A stretch of DNA of 64,000 bases from Pseudomonadales bacterium (GTDB lineage Bacteria; Pseudomonadota; Gammaproteobacteria; Pseudomonadales; Azotimanducaceae), in the NCBI GenBank assembly GCA_022827245.1, contig JAJDTI010000081.1, positions 1-64,000 of the forward strand, given 5' to 3'. The notes below the pieces were generated by a model that saw only the letters and a list, made by a program, of their open reading frames with translations, made no database searches and was not told the DNA's origin. Both the position numbers and the translations under genes were made by a program. This document shows, one piece after another, positions 54,348 through 62,753 of this stretch; within the stretch, counting starts at the first letter, position 1; each line of letters starts with the position of its first letter.

Positions 54348-55346
54348 TCACCCCTGCGCCAGCAGCGCGCGCAGGTCGATGATCGCCGCGTTGGCGCGCG
54401 AGATGTACGAGGCCATCACCAGCGAGTGGTTCGCCACGAAACCGAACCCGGTGCCGTTCAGGATCATCGGGCTCCAGATGGTCTCCTGGGTGCCCTCGAG
54501 CTCGCGGATGATCTGCCGCAGGCTGACGCGGGCGTTCTTGTCGTCGAGGACCGCACCGAAGTCCCGCTCGACGGCCTCGAGCAGGTGCAGCAGGGCCCAC
54601 GCCTGCCCGCGCGCCTCGTAGAACACGTCGTCGATCTCGAACCAGCTCGTCTTGAGCTGGCTGTCGCCGACGCCGGGCGTCGACTGGCTTGCCGCGGGAT
54701 CGCCGGACAGGGCCATGTCGAGCTGCCGCTTGCCGACGCTGGCGGAGAGCCGCTGCGAGAGGCTGCCGAGACGGGTCTCGACGGCGATCAGCCAGGTCCG
54801 CAGGTTGTCCGCGCGGGCGTAGAACTGCGCATCGGGCTGCTCCGGGTCGGACAGGCGGGCCAGGTAGCGCTCCAGGTAGTCGACGCCGTCACCGTATTCG
54901 TCTTCCGTCCGGGGGAAGATCCAGCTCGCGTTGTTGAAGAAGAACTTCGCCTCCGCGAGGGACAGGTCCGGGTCCTCCGTGGACTGGCTCTGGGACCGGC
55001 TCAGGTCCGCGCGCAGGACGCGGCTCATGTCGCGCATCTGCACCACGACCCCGAACTCCCAGTTCGGCACGTTGTCCATCCAGACGCTGGGCGGGAAGAG
55101 GTCGTTCGACAGGTAGCCCCCGCGCTTGTCGAGAAGGATCCGCCCCATGCGGACCATCGCGGCCGCCGTGTGCGAACCGGTGACGGCCTGCACCTCCCGC
55201 GTCACGTCGAAGGAATCGGGCTCGCTGTCCCACCACCACCAGAAGAAGAGCACGCCGAGCAGGTAGACGCCCACCAGCGCGCCGCCCACGCGCAGGGCGA
55301 GTCCGGTCGTGCCGCTGTCCTCGCCGCGTCGCAAGGTCCATTTCAT
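54348..55346 (-). CDS. DUF2333 family protein
   Basis: A 332-aa membrane-anchored protein of the DUF2333 family, mostly known from gammaproteobacteria. One N-terminal membrane helix (ALVGVYLLGVLFFWWWW) is followed by a periplasmic domain with the family pattern GGYLSNDLFPPSVWMDNVPN, VQMRDMSRVLRADLSRSQSQ and FNNASWIFPRTEDEY, and a late NGTGFGFVANHSLVMASYIS block. Function unknown; it probably acts in the envelope. The start ATG 55346 has no obvious strong ribosome site. It lies next to a copper chaperone and DsbD-linked cluster but in its own transcript direction with them, so cotranscription with the gene at 55373 is possible (26-base gap). Confidence 0.87.
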   Translation of the reverse strand: MKWTLRRGEDSGTTGLALRVGGALVGVYLLGVLFFWWWWDSEPDSFDVTREVQAVTGSHTAAAMVRMGRILLDKRGGYLSNDLFPPSVWMDNVPNWEFGVVVQMRDMSRVLRADLSRSQSQSTEDPDLSLAEAKFFFNNASWIFPRTEDEYGDGVDYLERYLARLSDPEQPDAQFYARADNLRTWLIAVETRLGSLSQRLSASVGKRQLDMALSGDPAASQSTPGVGDSQLKTSWFEIDDVFYEARGQAWALLHLLEAVERDFGAVLDDKNARVSLRQIIRELEGTQETIWSPMILNGTGFGFVANHSLVMASYISRANAAIIDLRALLAQG

Positions 55347-55372
55347 TGGGTAGAGACTCCCGGATCCGTCCG

Positions 55373-55759
55373 TCAGGGCGGGCGTACCGCGAATACGCCG
55401 CGGGTGGTTTGACCTGCCGCGAATTCGAACACGAACGCCGCCTCGTGGATACCCGCGGTCTCCGCGTCGAACAGCATCAGGTGCATGCCGCCCGGCCGGA
55501 GGCGGACGGTGGACCCGGCGGGCACGACGATGCGCTCGAGCCGGCGCATGCGCACCATGCCCGCTTCGTTGCGTGTTTCGTGGACCTCCACCGACGATGC
55601 GATCGGGGTGCTGACCCCGGTGAGGACGGCGTCCTCCGAGGTGGTGTTGGAGATGTCGCAGTACGCGGCGGTGACGGTCTGGCCGGGCAGCGTGTCGCGG
55701 ACGTGGCCGTTCGCCACGGCGAGGGCGGCCGCCAATACCAGTGCGCTCCCGGCGAGCAC
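55373..55759 (-). CDS. Copper chaperone PCu(A)C family protein
   Basis: A 128-aa periplasmic copper chaperone. The signal/anchor is VLAGSALVLAAALAVANG, then the family blocks HVRDTLPGQTVTAAYCDISN, VEVHETRNEAGMVRMRRL (copper-ligand His and Met) and RPGGMHLMLFD (second His/Met pair). Proteins of this type deliver Cu(I) to cytochrome oxidase. GTG 55759 is the best start, 4 bases after the TAG of the lipoprotein gene, so they form an operon. The neighbour DsbD provides reducing power in the periplasm, which fits copper-site maturation. Confidence 0.9.
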   Translation of the reverse strand: MLAGSALVLAAALAVANGHVRDTLPGQTVTAAYCDISNTTSEDAVLTGVSTPIASSVEVHETRNEAGMVRMRRLERIVVPAGSTVRLRPGGMHLMLFDAETAGIHEAAFVFEFAAGQTTRGVFAVRPP

Positions 55760-55763
55760 GCGG

Positions 55764-56474
55764 CTAGCCGCCCTCGCCGGAGGGGTCCGGGTGCGCGAAC
55801 AGCACGACGACGACCCGCGGAGGCCAGCCGACTTCCATCTCTGCCCGGATGCGGCGGTTGCCCGGAGCGCGGTTGAGCTGCGCGTAAATCCAGCGGCCCT
55901 GGACGTCGCTGCCGGCCCGGATGAGCACGCGCGCGTTGTCTTGCCGGGCGCGGACGCCGAGACGGGCCAGGGCATCGGCGGCGTCGGCGGTCCGGTCGCG
56001 CACCGCGGCGGAGGTGAGATCCAGGTGGATCCGCTCGGCGTCGCGCAGCCGCTGCAACTGCGTGTACAGGGAAGGCAGCGAGGGATGGTCGCCATCGACG
56101 AGGCGCGCCCGGTCGAGCATGGAACGCGCCGCCGCCCAGCGCTGTTGCCGGATCGCGTTCTGCGCGCGCTGGAGGAAGCTCTCGACGATGCGCTCGATGC
56201 CTTCGAGGGCGTCAGGCTGATCCGTCACGAGTTCGAGGACGGCCAGGTAGTGCGTGAGCGCGCTGTCCGCGGCGGGATGCAGCAGCCGCTCGTCCCGGAA
56301 TGCGGCCTCCGCCCGGTCGAGCAGGGCGTCCACGCGCTCCGTCGGCGGGGCCGGGGCGACTGGCTCCGGGGGCGGAGGGGGCGCCGGCTGGGTTACGCGC
56401 TCCTCCACCTGGCAGGCGGCGAGGGCCAGCAGGACGACGGCGATGGAGGTTTTGGAGCGTTCGATGCGGCCCAA
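55764..56474 (-). CDS. Putative lipoprotein, unknown function
   Basis: About 236 aa from TTG 56474. The N-terminus GRIERSKTSIAVVLLALAAC is a lipoprotein signal with lipobox LAAC, followed by a proline-rich linker and a helical, TPR-like body (LDRAEAAFRDERLLHPA, QRAQNAIRQQRWAAARSMLD) and a beta C-terminal part ending HPDPSGEGG. No domain is named with confidence. TTG 56480 is an alternative start; ATGs further upstream would cross into the divergent dsbD promoter region. It is upstream of the copper chaperone and transcribed with it, so a role in the envelope near that protein is likely. Confidence 0.65.
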   Translation of the reverse strand: MGRIERSKTSIAVVLLALAACQVEERVTQPAPPPPPEPVAPAPPTERVDALLDRAEAAFRDERLLHPAADSALTHYLAVLELVTDQPDALEGIERIVESFLQRAQNAIRQQRWAAARSMLDRARLVDGDHPSLPSLYTQLQRLRDAERIHLDLTSAAVRDRTADAADALARLGVRARQDNARVLIRAGSDVQGRWIYAQLNRAPGNRRIRAEMEVGWPPRVVVVLFAHPDPSGEGG

Positions 56475-56575
56475 GGACAAGTCCCCGTCCTGCGCGCCCG
56501 CGACATGCGCCACGCCGTGCAGCGTCGCGCCCGATGTTGCACGATATAGGGACGCTCCATGACCATCAACCGACC

Positions 56576-58309
56576 ATGCGACCGGCCCTTTGCGACGCGT
56601 CCCGGACCCGCAGCCGCTGGATGGCCTTGACGCCCTGGCTGGCCCGTTGGGGCCGGCTGCCGCAGGCGTGCGTCGTTGCCCTGGCGCTGGCGTGGTCCGT
56701 GCCGGGAAGCGCCCAGAACGTTCTCGAGAGGGGGGCCAACCCGCTCGAGGAGCCCGACTTCCTGCCGGTGGACGAGGCCTTCGTCCTGACGGCACGCGTC
56801 ACGGACGACGGCGTCCTGGTGGCGGACTGGCGCATGCCCGACGGCTACTACCTCTATCGGCACCGATTCGGTTTCGAAACGCGCGACGGCACCACGCTCG
56901 GCGCGCCGGAGCTGCCGTCGGGCCTGCCCAAGACCGACGAGTTTTTCGGCGATGTCGAGGTGTTTTACGGCGCGGCCACGGTCCGGGTGCCGGTCCTCGA
57001 AGCCGGGGGCGATCCGTTCGAGGTCGGGATCGACTACCAGGGCTGCGCCGACTACGGCCTCTGCTATCCGCCCGAGCGCAAGTGGCTGCGTTTCGCCGCG
57101 GCGGGCGTGGGCGGCATGGGCGGCGGCGGCGGGGGAAGTGGCGGGAGTAGCGGTGTTCCCTTCGCGGAGCTGGTTGCGATCCTGGCGTCCGCGCTGCTCG
57201 GCGGCCTCATCCTGAACCTGATGCCGTGCGTCTTCCCCGTGCTGTCCATCAAGGCGCTGTCGCTGCTCGGCGCGCCCGAGGGGCGCATGCGGGATGCGGC
57301 GGGCTTCTCCGCCGGAGTGGTGGCGACCTTCGTCGGGCTCGGCCTCGTCCTCGTCGCGCTCAAGAGCGCGGGCGAGGCCGTCGGATGGGGGTTCCAGTTG
57401 CAGTCGCCCGGCTTCGTGACCGCCATGGCCGTGCTCTTCTTCGTGCTCGGGCTGAACCTGCTGGGCGTCCTGGAGACGCCCGGTTTCGGCGTCGGCGGCT
57501 TCGACCGCGCCGGTCCCTTCGCGACGGGGATGCTGGCGGTGGTGGTGGCAACGCCGTGCACGGTGCCGTTCATGGGGGCCGCGGTGGGCTACGGTCTCGC
57601 CCAGCCGGCCCCGGTGCTGCTCGCCGTGATGGCGGCGCTGGGCGTCGGCATGGCGGCGCCCTACGCCGTCGTCGCCGCGGTTCCGCCCATCGCGCGGCGC
57701 CTGCCACGGCCCGGGGCGTGGATGGCGACGCTCAAGCAGGTCATGGCCTTCCCGATGTTCGCGACCGTCGTGTGGCTCGTCTGGGTGCTGACCCAGCAGG
57801 CCGGGCCGGGAGGCGCCGCGTGGGTGCTCGCCGCTTTCGTCGCGGTGGGTTTCCTGGCGTGGCTCGGCATGCGCCGCCCGGCAAGGCTGCGCCCGGTGTG
57901 GCTAGGCGTCGCGGGGCTGGCCGCGCTTTCGGTCTGGACCGTGCCTTCCGCGGACCGGGCGGCGGGTGCACCGGCACAGGGGTTCGACATGCAGGTGGTC
58001 GAGGCGCACCAGGCCGCCGGCCGCCCCGTGTTCCTTAACTTCACGGCGTCCTGGTGCATCACCTGCCTGACGAACGAGCAGTCGACCCTCGGCACGGAAC
58101 GCGTCCGGGGCTACTTCGACCGGCATGACATCGCCTACGTGAAGGGCGACTGGACGAACGCGGACCCGGCGATCACCGCGGTGCTGGCCCGTTTCGGGCG
58201 CAGCGGCGTCCCGCTGTACGTCTACTTCCCGCCAAGGGGCGATCCGGTCGTCCTCCCGCAGATCCTGACGCCGGGCATCGTGATCGACGCCATCGAGACG
58301 GCGGGATGA
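56576..58309 (+). CDS. dsbD: Thiol:disulfide interchange protein DsbD
   Basis: DsbD passes electrons from cytosolic thioredoxin across the inner membrane to periplasmic proteins. All three modules are present: N-terminal domain with YQGCADYGLCYPP (C157 and C163 in this numbering), the membrane domain with LNLMPCVFPV (C218) and ATPCTVPFMG (C328), and a C-terminal thioredoxin domain with SWCITCLTNE (C494 and C497). ATG 56576 is given; ATG 56621 would give a more usual signal peptide (WLARWGRLPQACVVALALAW) and is equally possible. About 577 aa, normal for DsbD. It is divergent from the lipoprotein/copper chaperone operon. Confidence 0.92.
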   Translation: MRPALCDASRTRSRWMALTPWLARWGRLPQACVVALALAWSVPGSAQNVLERGANPLEEPDFLPVDEAFVLTARVTDDGVLVADWRMPDGYYLYRHRFGFETRDGTTLGAPELPSGLPKTDEFFGDVEVFYGAATVRVPVLEAGGDPFEVGIDYQGCADYGLCYPPERKWLRFAAAGVGGMGGGGGGSGGSSGVPFAELVAILASALLGGLILNLMPCVFPVLSIKALSLLGAPEGRMRDAAGFSAGVVATFVGLGLVLVALKSAGEAVGWGFQLQSPGFVTAMAVLFFVLGLNLLGVLETPGFGVGGFDRAGPFATGMLAVVVATPCTVPFMGAAVGYGLAQPAPVLLAVMAALGVGMAAPYAVVAAVPPIARRLPRPGAWMATLKQVMAFPMFATVVWLVWVLTQQAGPGGAAWVLAAFVAVGFLAWLGMRRPARLRPVWLGVAGLAALSVWTVPSADRAAGAPAQGFDMQVVEAHQAAGRPVFLNFTASWCITCLTNEQSTLGTERVRGYFDRHDIAYVKGDWTNADPAITAVLARFGRSGVPLYVYFPPRGDPVVLPQILTPGIVIDAIETAG

Positions 58310-58439
58310 GTATCTTTCTCCCTGTAAATGGCCTCCAAAAGCGCGGTAAACCGGTGTTTCTGTCGTTAACGTGCGAAAGGCGTGGCATACTGCCCGGCCT
58401 CGTCCGGACGTTGCCGGTCGGACCGCAAGCGAGGGCGCG

Positions 58440-58889
58440 GTGGCACGTATCCTGGTCCTGAACGGGCCGAACCTGAACCTGCTCGGGACGCGCGAGCCCG
58501 ACCTCTACGGCGCGGTCACGCTGGACGACATCCACGCGCGGCTCGCCGCGCTCGCCAGCGGGCGGGGTCACGAAGTCGCGACCTTCCAGAGCAACGCGGA
58601 GCATGAACTCGTCGAAGCGGTGCAGCGCGCGGGCCGGGACGGCACGGCATACATCGTCGTCAACCCGGGTGCGTTCACGCATACGAGCGTCGCGCTCCGG
58701 GACGCGTTCCTCGCCGTGGCCCTGCCCTTCATCGAGGTGCACCTCTCCAACGTGCACGCGCGGGAGGAGTTCCGCCGGCACTCCTACCTCTCGGATGCGG
58801 CGCAGGGCGTGATCTGCGGTCTCGGCGCGGCGGGATACGAGTACGCGCTGCTGGCCGCGATGGCGGCGCTTGAGGAATCGCAGGACTAA
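58440..58889 (+). CDS. aroQ: 3-dehydroquinate dehydratase, type II
   Basis: A 149-aa type II dehydroquinase of the shikimate pathway. [20 protein letters not shown] includes the catalytic Tyr23; [15 protein letters not shown] and [17 protein letters not shown] (with catalytic His) are as in the family. The start is GTG 58440 after GCGAGGG. It precedes accB by 13 bases, the standard aroQ-accB arrangement of gammaproteobacteria. An upstream TTAACG/CATACT pair is too close for a good promoter, so the promoter is not assigned. Confidence 0.94.
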   Translation: MARILVLNGPNLNLLGTREPDLYGAVTLDDIHARLAALASGRGHEVATFQSNAEHELVEAVQRAGRDGTAYIVVNPGAFTHTSVALRDAFLAVALPFIEVHLSNVHAREEFRRHSYLSDAAQGVICGLGAAGYEYALLAAMAALEESQD

Positions 58890-58902
58890 AGGAGACGGAG
58901 CC

Positions 58903-59331
58903 TTGGACCTCAGGAAGATCAAGAAGCTGATCGAACTCGTACAGGAGTCCGGCATCGCCGAACTCGAAGTGCGCGACGGGGACGAGTCGATCCGCGTCGC
59001 CCGGGCCGTGCCGGGCGCGGCGTCGGTCGCGGCGGTCCCGGCCGCGCCGCCGGAGGCCGTTGCCGACGGTGCGTCTCCAAAGCCGGAAACCGCCGGGGGG
59101 CAGGTCGTCCGGGCGCCCATCTCGGGGACGTTCTACCGCTCGCCGGCTCCGGGAGAAGCGCCGTTTGTGCGTGAGGGGGACACGGTCGCCGCCGGAGACG
59201 TGCTCTGCATCATCGAGAGCATGAAGATGATGAACCGCATCGAGGCGGAGCTGACCGGCACGGTCGCGGAGGTCCTGCTCGAGAACGGGCGCGCCATGGA
59301 GTCGGGAACGCCGCTGTTTCGAATCGCGTAA
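58903..59331 (+). CDS. accB: Acetyl-CoA carboxylase biotin carboxyl carrier protein
   Basis: BCCP of acetyl-CoA carboxylase, 142 aa. It starts at TTG 58903 after AAAGGAGACGGAGCC and reads DLRKIKKLIELVQESGIAEL, the classical AccB start. A variable Ala/Pro linker (32-66) leads to the biotinyl domain with the biotin lysine K108 in IIESMKMMNRIE (usual form AMKM or SMKM). The next gene is prmA 5 bases later, where many relatives have accC. The biotin carboxylase that should act with it must be elsewhere in the genome. Confidence 0.95.
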   Translation: MDLRKIKKLIELVQESGIAELEVRDGDESIRVARAVPGAASVAAVPAAPPEAVADGASPKPETAGGQVVRAPISGTFYRSPAPGEAPFVREGDTVAAGDVLCIIESMKMMNRIEAELTGTVAEVLLENGRAMESGTPLFRIA

Positions 59332-59335
59332 GCCG

Positions 59336-60208
59336 ATGCCGTGGATCCGGCTTTCCGTCGGGGTGCCGGGCGGCGGCGCCGAAGCCGCCGGTGAAGCCCT
59401 CGAGGCGCTTGGCGCGGTCGCGGTGACGTGGCTGGACGGCGGGGACGCGGCGATCCTCGAGCCAGCGCACGACGCCGCGCCGGATCTCGCCGCCTGGCCG
59501 GAGGCCCGGGCGGTAGGTCTGTTCCCCCTGGAGGCCGACCTCGGAGCGGTCCGTCGGCGCTTCGCGGGGCACCCCTTGCGTGTGGACTTCCTGGCGGAGG
59601 CGGACTGGTCCCGGAGGTGGCGCCGGCATGTCGAACCGAGGCGGTTCGGCAACCTTACGGTCGCCCCGTCACACGCGGCCGAAGGACTCGCGGGCACGGT
59701 GCTGCGCATCGATCCTGGCGGGGCGTTCGGCACGGGCGGCCATCCGACGACACGGCTGTGTCTCGCGTGGCTGGCTTCGTTGCCGGTGGCCGGTCGCTCC
59801 GTCCTCGATTTCGGGTGCGGTTCCGGCATCCTCGCGATCGCGGCCAGGCTGCTCGGAGCCCGATCGGCGACGGCCGTCGACCGCGACCCGGAGGCGCTGG
59901 CCGTCGCGAGCCGGAACGCCGCGCGCAACGGCGTCTCGGTGGACCTGGCGCGTAGCGAGGCGTTCGAGCCGGACGGGCCGTTCGACCTCGTCGTCGCGAA
60001 CATCGTTGCCGGTACGCTCGCGGACGAGGCTCCCCGACTCCGGGCGAGCGTGGCCCCTGGCGGGCGTCTGGCGCTTTGCGGACTGCTGGCGGGGCAGGTC
60101 CCGGAGGTTGCGGCGGCATACCCGGACGTGTGCTTCGACGCGGCCCGCGCCATGGACGGCTGGGCACTGCTCGGCGGGCGTCGACCGTCGAGGCCTGTCG
60201 GAGTCTGA
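59336..60208 (+). CDS. prmA: Ribosomal protein L11 methyltransferase
   Basis: A 290-aa SAM-dependent enzyme that methylates ribosomal protein L11. The N-terminal domain is short, then PGGAFGTGGHPTT (128-139), DFGCGSG (158-164) and VVANIVAGTL form the PrmA signature. ATG 59336 lies 5 bases after the accB stop, and the downstream DUF3426 gene starts 4 bases after its end, so it is part of a tight operon. The usual accC is missing in front of it. The final part (RPSRPVGV) is short and without features. Confidence 0.93.
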   Translation: MPWIRLSVGVPGGGAEAAGEALEALGAVAVTWLDGGDAAILEPAHDAAPDLAAWPEARAVGLFPLEADLGAVRRRFAGHPLRVDFLAEADWSRRWRRHVEPRRFGNLTVAPSHAAEGLAGTVLRIDPGGAFGTGGHPTTRLCLAWLASLPVAGRSVLDFGCGSGILAIAARLLGARSATAVDRDPEALAVASRNAARNGVSVDLARSEAFEPDGPFDLVVANIVAGTLADEAPRLRASVAPGGRLALCGLLAGQVPEVAAAYPDVCFDAARAMDGWALLGGRRPSRPVGV

Positions 60209-60211
60209 ACG

Positions 60212-60700
60212 ATGCGGGGTCTCGGCCATTTCCGCGGCAGCGTCGCCTGGGGGGCGGGCGTTGCGCTTGCGGTCGCCGGCCTGTGCGTGCAGGTCCTTGT
60301 CCATCAATTCGACAACTGGAGCCGCGATCCGGTCCTGCGCCCGGTCTACCGCGCGGCCTGCGCGCTGCTCCCCTGCGCATTGCCGATGTCGCGCCCCGCG
60401 CGGGACTTCGTCGTGCGGGACATCGCGGTGCGGGCGCATCCGCGCGTCGTGGGCGGGGTCGTCGTCGAGGCCGCCCTGCGGAACGAGGCGTCGTTCTCCC
60501 AGCGGTTCCCTGGACTCGAGCTGCGCCTGTCGAACGCGGCCGGGGAGGTCGTGGCGGCGCGACGCTTCGCGCCGGCGCAGTATCTCGGGGGTCGGTATCG
60601 TCCCGAGGCATCCATGCCCGCCACGACGCGCGTGCTTGCGGTAGTGGAGATCCGCCGGCCGCCGGTCGAAGCCGTCAACGTCGTCCTGGTTCCATACTGA
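60212..60700 (+). CDS. DUF3426 domain-containing membrane protein lacking the zinc ribbon
   Basis: A 162-aa protein that contains the C-terminal DUF3426 part: a membrane helix (VAWGAGVALAVAGLCVQVLV), then VLRPVYRAACALLPC, a conserved CALP segment and the long beta domain VEAALRNEASFSQRFPGLEL ending VVLVPY. Homologues in the prmA neighbourhood of gammaproteobacteria often begin with a CxxC zinc-ribbon (MJ0042) domain and a variable linker; this protein has no such region. The absence may be a real loss or a lineage form. Its function is unknown. The start ATG 60212 has no strong ribosome site but is 4 bases from the prmA stop. Confidence 0.8.
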   Translation: MRGLGHFRGSVAWGAGVALAVAGLCVQVLVHQFDNWSRDPVLRPVYRAACALLPCALPMSRPARDFVVRDIAVRAHPRVVGGVVVEAALRNEASFSQRFPGLELRLSNAAGEVVAARRFAPAQYLGGRYRPEASMPATTRVLAVVEIRRPPVEAVNVVLVPY

Positions 60701-60712
60701 GACCGGAGCCGA

Positions 60713-60742
60713 TTGGCCCGGACTTCGGGGCGCTGCTACTAT
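60713..60742 (+). promoter_or_regulatory. Possible fis promoter
   Basis: TTGGCC (60713-60718), 18 bases, TACTAT (60737-60742), with about 130 bases from the inferred start to the fis ATG. In other gammaproteobacteria dusB lies in this gap; here no gene is found. Confidence 0.35.
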
Positions 60743-60885
60743 GGTCAGGGCGTCCGCGCGGGGGGCGGTCGCCCATCCGCATCACCGGCCGCGCAGGCAC
60801 TCGCACGCACTCGAGGAGCGGCAGGTCGCATCGTTTGGAGAGAGTCGCGGCACCACATCGTTCTGGAAGGGAGTCTGGAAGCGAG

Positions 60886-61149
60886 ATGCACGGCCAGTCC
60901 CTGAAGGACCTGGTCAGGGGCGCGGTCGAGCGCTACTTCGACGATCTCGGTTACGCCCCGTTACCCGGGGCCCCGCTTCCCGGGGCCCCGGTTACGGGGC
61001 TGTACGACTTCGTGCTCGAGCAGGTCGAGGAGCCGTTGCTGCAGACGGTCATGGAAAGACACGGAGGCAACCAGACGCGCGCGGCGGAGGTGCTCGGCAT
61101 GAGCCGGGGCACGTTGCGCAAGAAGCTCATCCGCTACGGGTTGCTCTGA
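60886..61149 (+). CDS. fis: DNA-binding protein Fis with an extended N-terminal loop
   Basis: Fis bends DNA and regulates growth-phase genes, recombination and chromosome structure. The 87-aa product has SLKDLVRGAVERYFDDL, then TGLYDFVLEQVEEPLLQTVM and the helix-turn-helix NQTRAAEVLGMSRGTLRKKLIR (about 62-83), matching E. coli Fis very closely. Between the first helix and the dimer helix lies a proline-rich stretch of PLPGA repeats (residues 25-36) that normal Fis lacks or has as a short acidic loop. ATG 60886 is the first in-frame Met in a GAGATG context. It precedes purH by 3 bases. Confidence 0.92.
   Translation: MHGQSLKDLVRGAVERYFDDLGYAPLPGAPLPGAPVTGLYDFVLEQVEEPLLQTVMERHGGNQTRAAEVLGMSRGTLRKKLIRYGLL
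60957..61000 (+). repeat. Imperfect 15-bp tandem repeat in fis
   Basis: About three copies of a CCCGNTNCCCGGGGC unit encode PLPGA PLPGA P-V-T-G in the N-terminal loop of Fis. The unit is self-complementary in part (CCCGGGG) and could be prone to slippage. Confidence 0.7.
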
Positions 61150-61152
61150 ACG

Positions 61153-62697
61153 ATGGCCGAGCGTACGCCCGTCCGCCGAGCCCTGCTCGCGGTGTCGGAC
61201 AAGACCGGCGTCGTGGAGTTCGCCCGGGGCCTTGAAGGGCTCGGTATCGAGCTGCTCTCGACGGGCGGTACCGCCGCCAGGCTGTCGGCCGGCGGCGTGG
61301 CGGTGCGGGAAGTCTCGGAGCATACGGGCTTCCCGGAGATCATGGACGGTCGGGTCAAGACGCTCCATCCGACGATCCATGGCGGCATCCTGGGTCGGCG
61401 CGCCGCCGACGCGGAGACCATGGCCCGCCACGGCATCGCCCCGATAGACCTCGTCGTGGTCAACCTGTATCCGTTCGAGGAGACGATCGCGCGCGACGAC
61501 GTCACCACGGCGGAGGCCGTCGAGAACATCGACATCGGCGGTCCGACCCTGCTGCGGGCGGCGGCAAAGAACCACGCCGACGTGCTGGCCGTCGTCGACC
61601 CGGAAGACTATCCCCGCGTCCTCGAGACGCTCGACCGCGGCGGCACGACACCGGCCGAGCGCCGCGCGTTCGCCGCCCGCGCGTTCGCCCACACGGCGGA
61701 CTACGAGGCGACCATCGCCGGCTGGTTCGCCGAGGAGGCCTTCCCGGACCGGCTGACGCTCGGGTTCGTCAAGCGCTCGGGGTTGCGCTACGGAGAGAAT
61801 CCGCACCAGGACGCCGCCTTCTACGTGGGACGACGGCCCGAACCGGGAACCGTCGGCAACCTCGTGCAGTGGCAGGGCAAGGAGCTGTCCTACAACAACA
61901 TCGCCGACACCGACGCGGCGCTGCGTTGCGTCCAGGCCTTCGACGCGCCCGCCTGCGTGATCGTGAAGCACGCCAATCCGTGCGGCGTCGCCGTGGCGGC
62001 AGACCTCTCCGCGGCGTACGAGCGGGCGTTCGCCACGGACCCGACGTCGGCGTTCGGGGGCATCGTGGCGTTCAACGGGGCGGTGGACGCGGGGACGCTC
62101 GACGCCGTCGTCGGGAACCAGTTCGCGGAAGTGGTGGTGGCCCCCGAGGTCACGGACGAAGCCCGGGACGCAGCGCGCCGCAAGAAGAACCTCCGGCTGC
62201 TGACCGTGGGGGACCCGGTTCCGGGGCTGCCGGGCCGGGAGTTCCGGCGCGTGGCGGGCGGCCTGCTGGTCCAGGACGAGGACGTGCTGTGTCTCGACGA
62301 GGGGGCGCTGCGGACGGTCACGGCGCGGCACCCTACGAACGAGGAGATGGCCGACCTGCTGTTCGCGTGGAGGGTCGCCTGGTTCGTGAAGTCGAACGCC
62401 ATCGTCTACGCCCGGGACGGCCGGACGGTGGGCGTCGGTGCGGGACAGATGAGCCGCGTGGTCAGCGCGCGCATCGCGTCGATGAAGGCGGTGGACGCGG
62501 GACTCCCGGTGGACGGCGCCGTGATGGCGTCGGATGCGTTCTTCCCGTTCCGCGACGGGGTAGATGCGGCGGCCGAGGCCGGGATCCGGGCCGTCATCCA
62601 GCCGGGCGGGTCGATGCGGGACGCCGAGTCGATCGATGCCGCGGACGAACACGGCATCGCGATGGTGTTCACGGGGGTGCGCCACTTCCGGCACTAG
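61153..62697 (+). CDS. purH: Bifunctional AICAR formyltransferase/IMP cyclohydrolase
   Basis: PurH catalyses the last two steps of IMP synthesis. The 514-aa product begins with the IMP cyclohydrolase domain ([46 protein letters not shown] and [15 protein letters not shown]). The AICAR transformylase domain follows from about residue 200 ([38 protein letters not shown] and ending [18 protein letters not shown]). Length and motifs are normal. ATG 61153 is 3 bases after fis; this fis-purH-purD order is widespread in gammaproteobacteria. Confidence 0.96.
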   Translation: MAERTPVRRALLAVSDKTGVVEFARGLEGLGIELLSTGGTAARLSAGGVAVREVSEHTGFPEIMDGRVKTLHPTIHGGILGRRAADAETMARHGIAPIDLVVVNLYPFEETIARDDVTTAEAVENIDIGGPTLLRAAAKNHADVLAVVDPEDYPRVLETLDRGGTTPAERRAFAARAFAHTADYEATIAGWFAEEAFPDRLTLGFVKRSGLRYGENPHQDAAFYVGRRPEPGTVGNLVQWQGKELSYNNIADTDAALRCVQAFDAPACVIVKHANPCGVAVAADLSAAYERAFATDPTSAFGGIVAFNGAVDAGTLDAVVGNQFAEVVVAPEVTDEARDAARRKKNLRLLTVGDPVPGLPGREFRRVAGGLLVQDEDVLCLDEGALRTVTARHPTNEEMADLLFAWRVAWFVKSNAIVYARDGRTVGVGAGQMSRVVSARIASMKAVDAGLPVDGAVMASDAFFPFRDGVDAAAEAGIRAVIQPGGSMRDAESIDAADEHGIAMVFTGVRHFRH

Positions 62698-62753
62698 CGA
62701 ACGGGTGCCGGACCCATCGACTGCTTCCGGGTTGACAGGGGAGAAGGGGGCCG

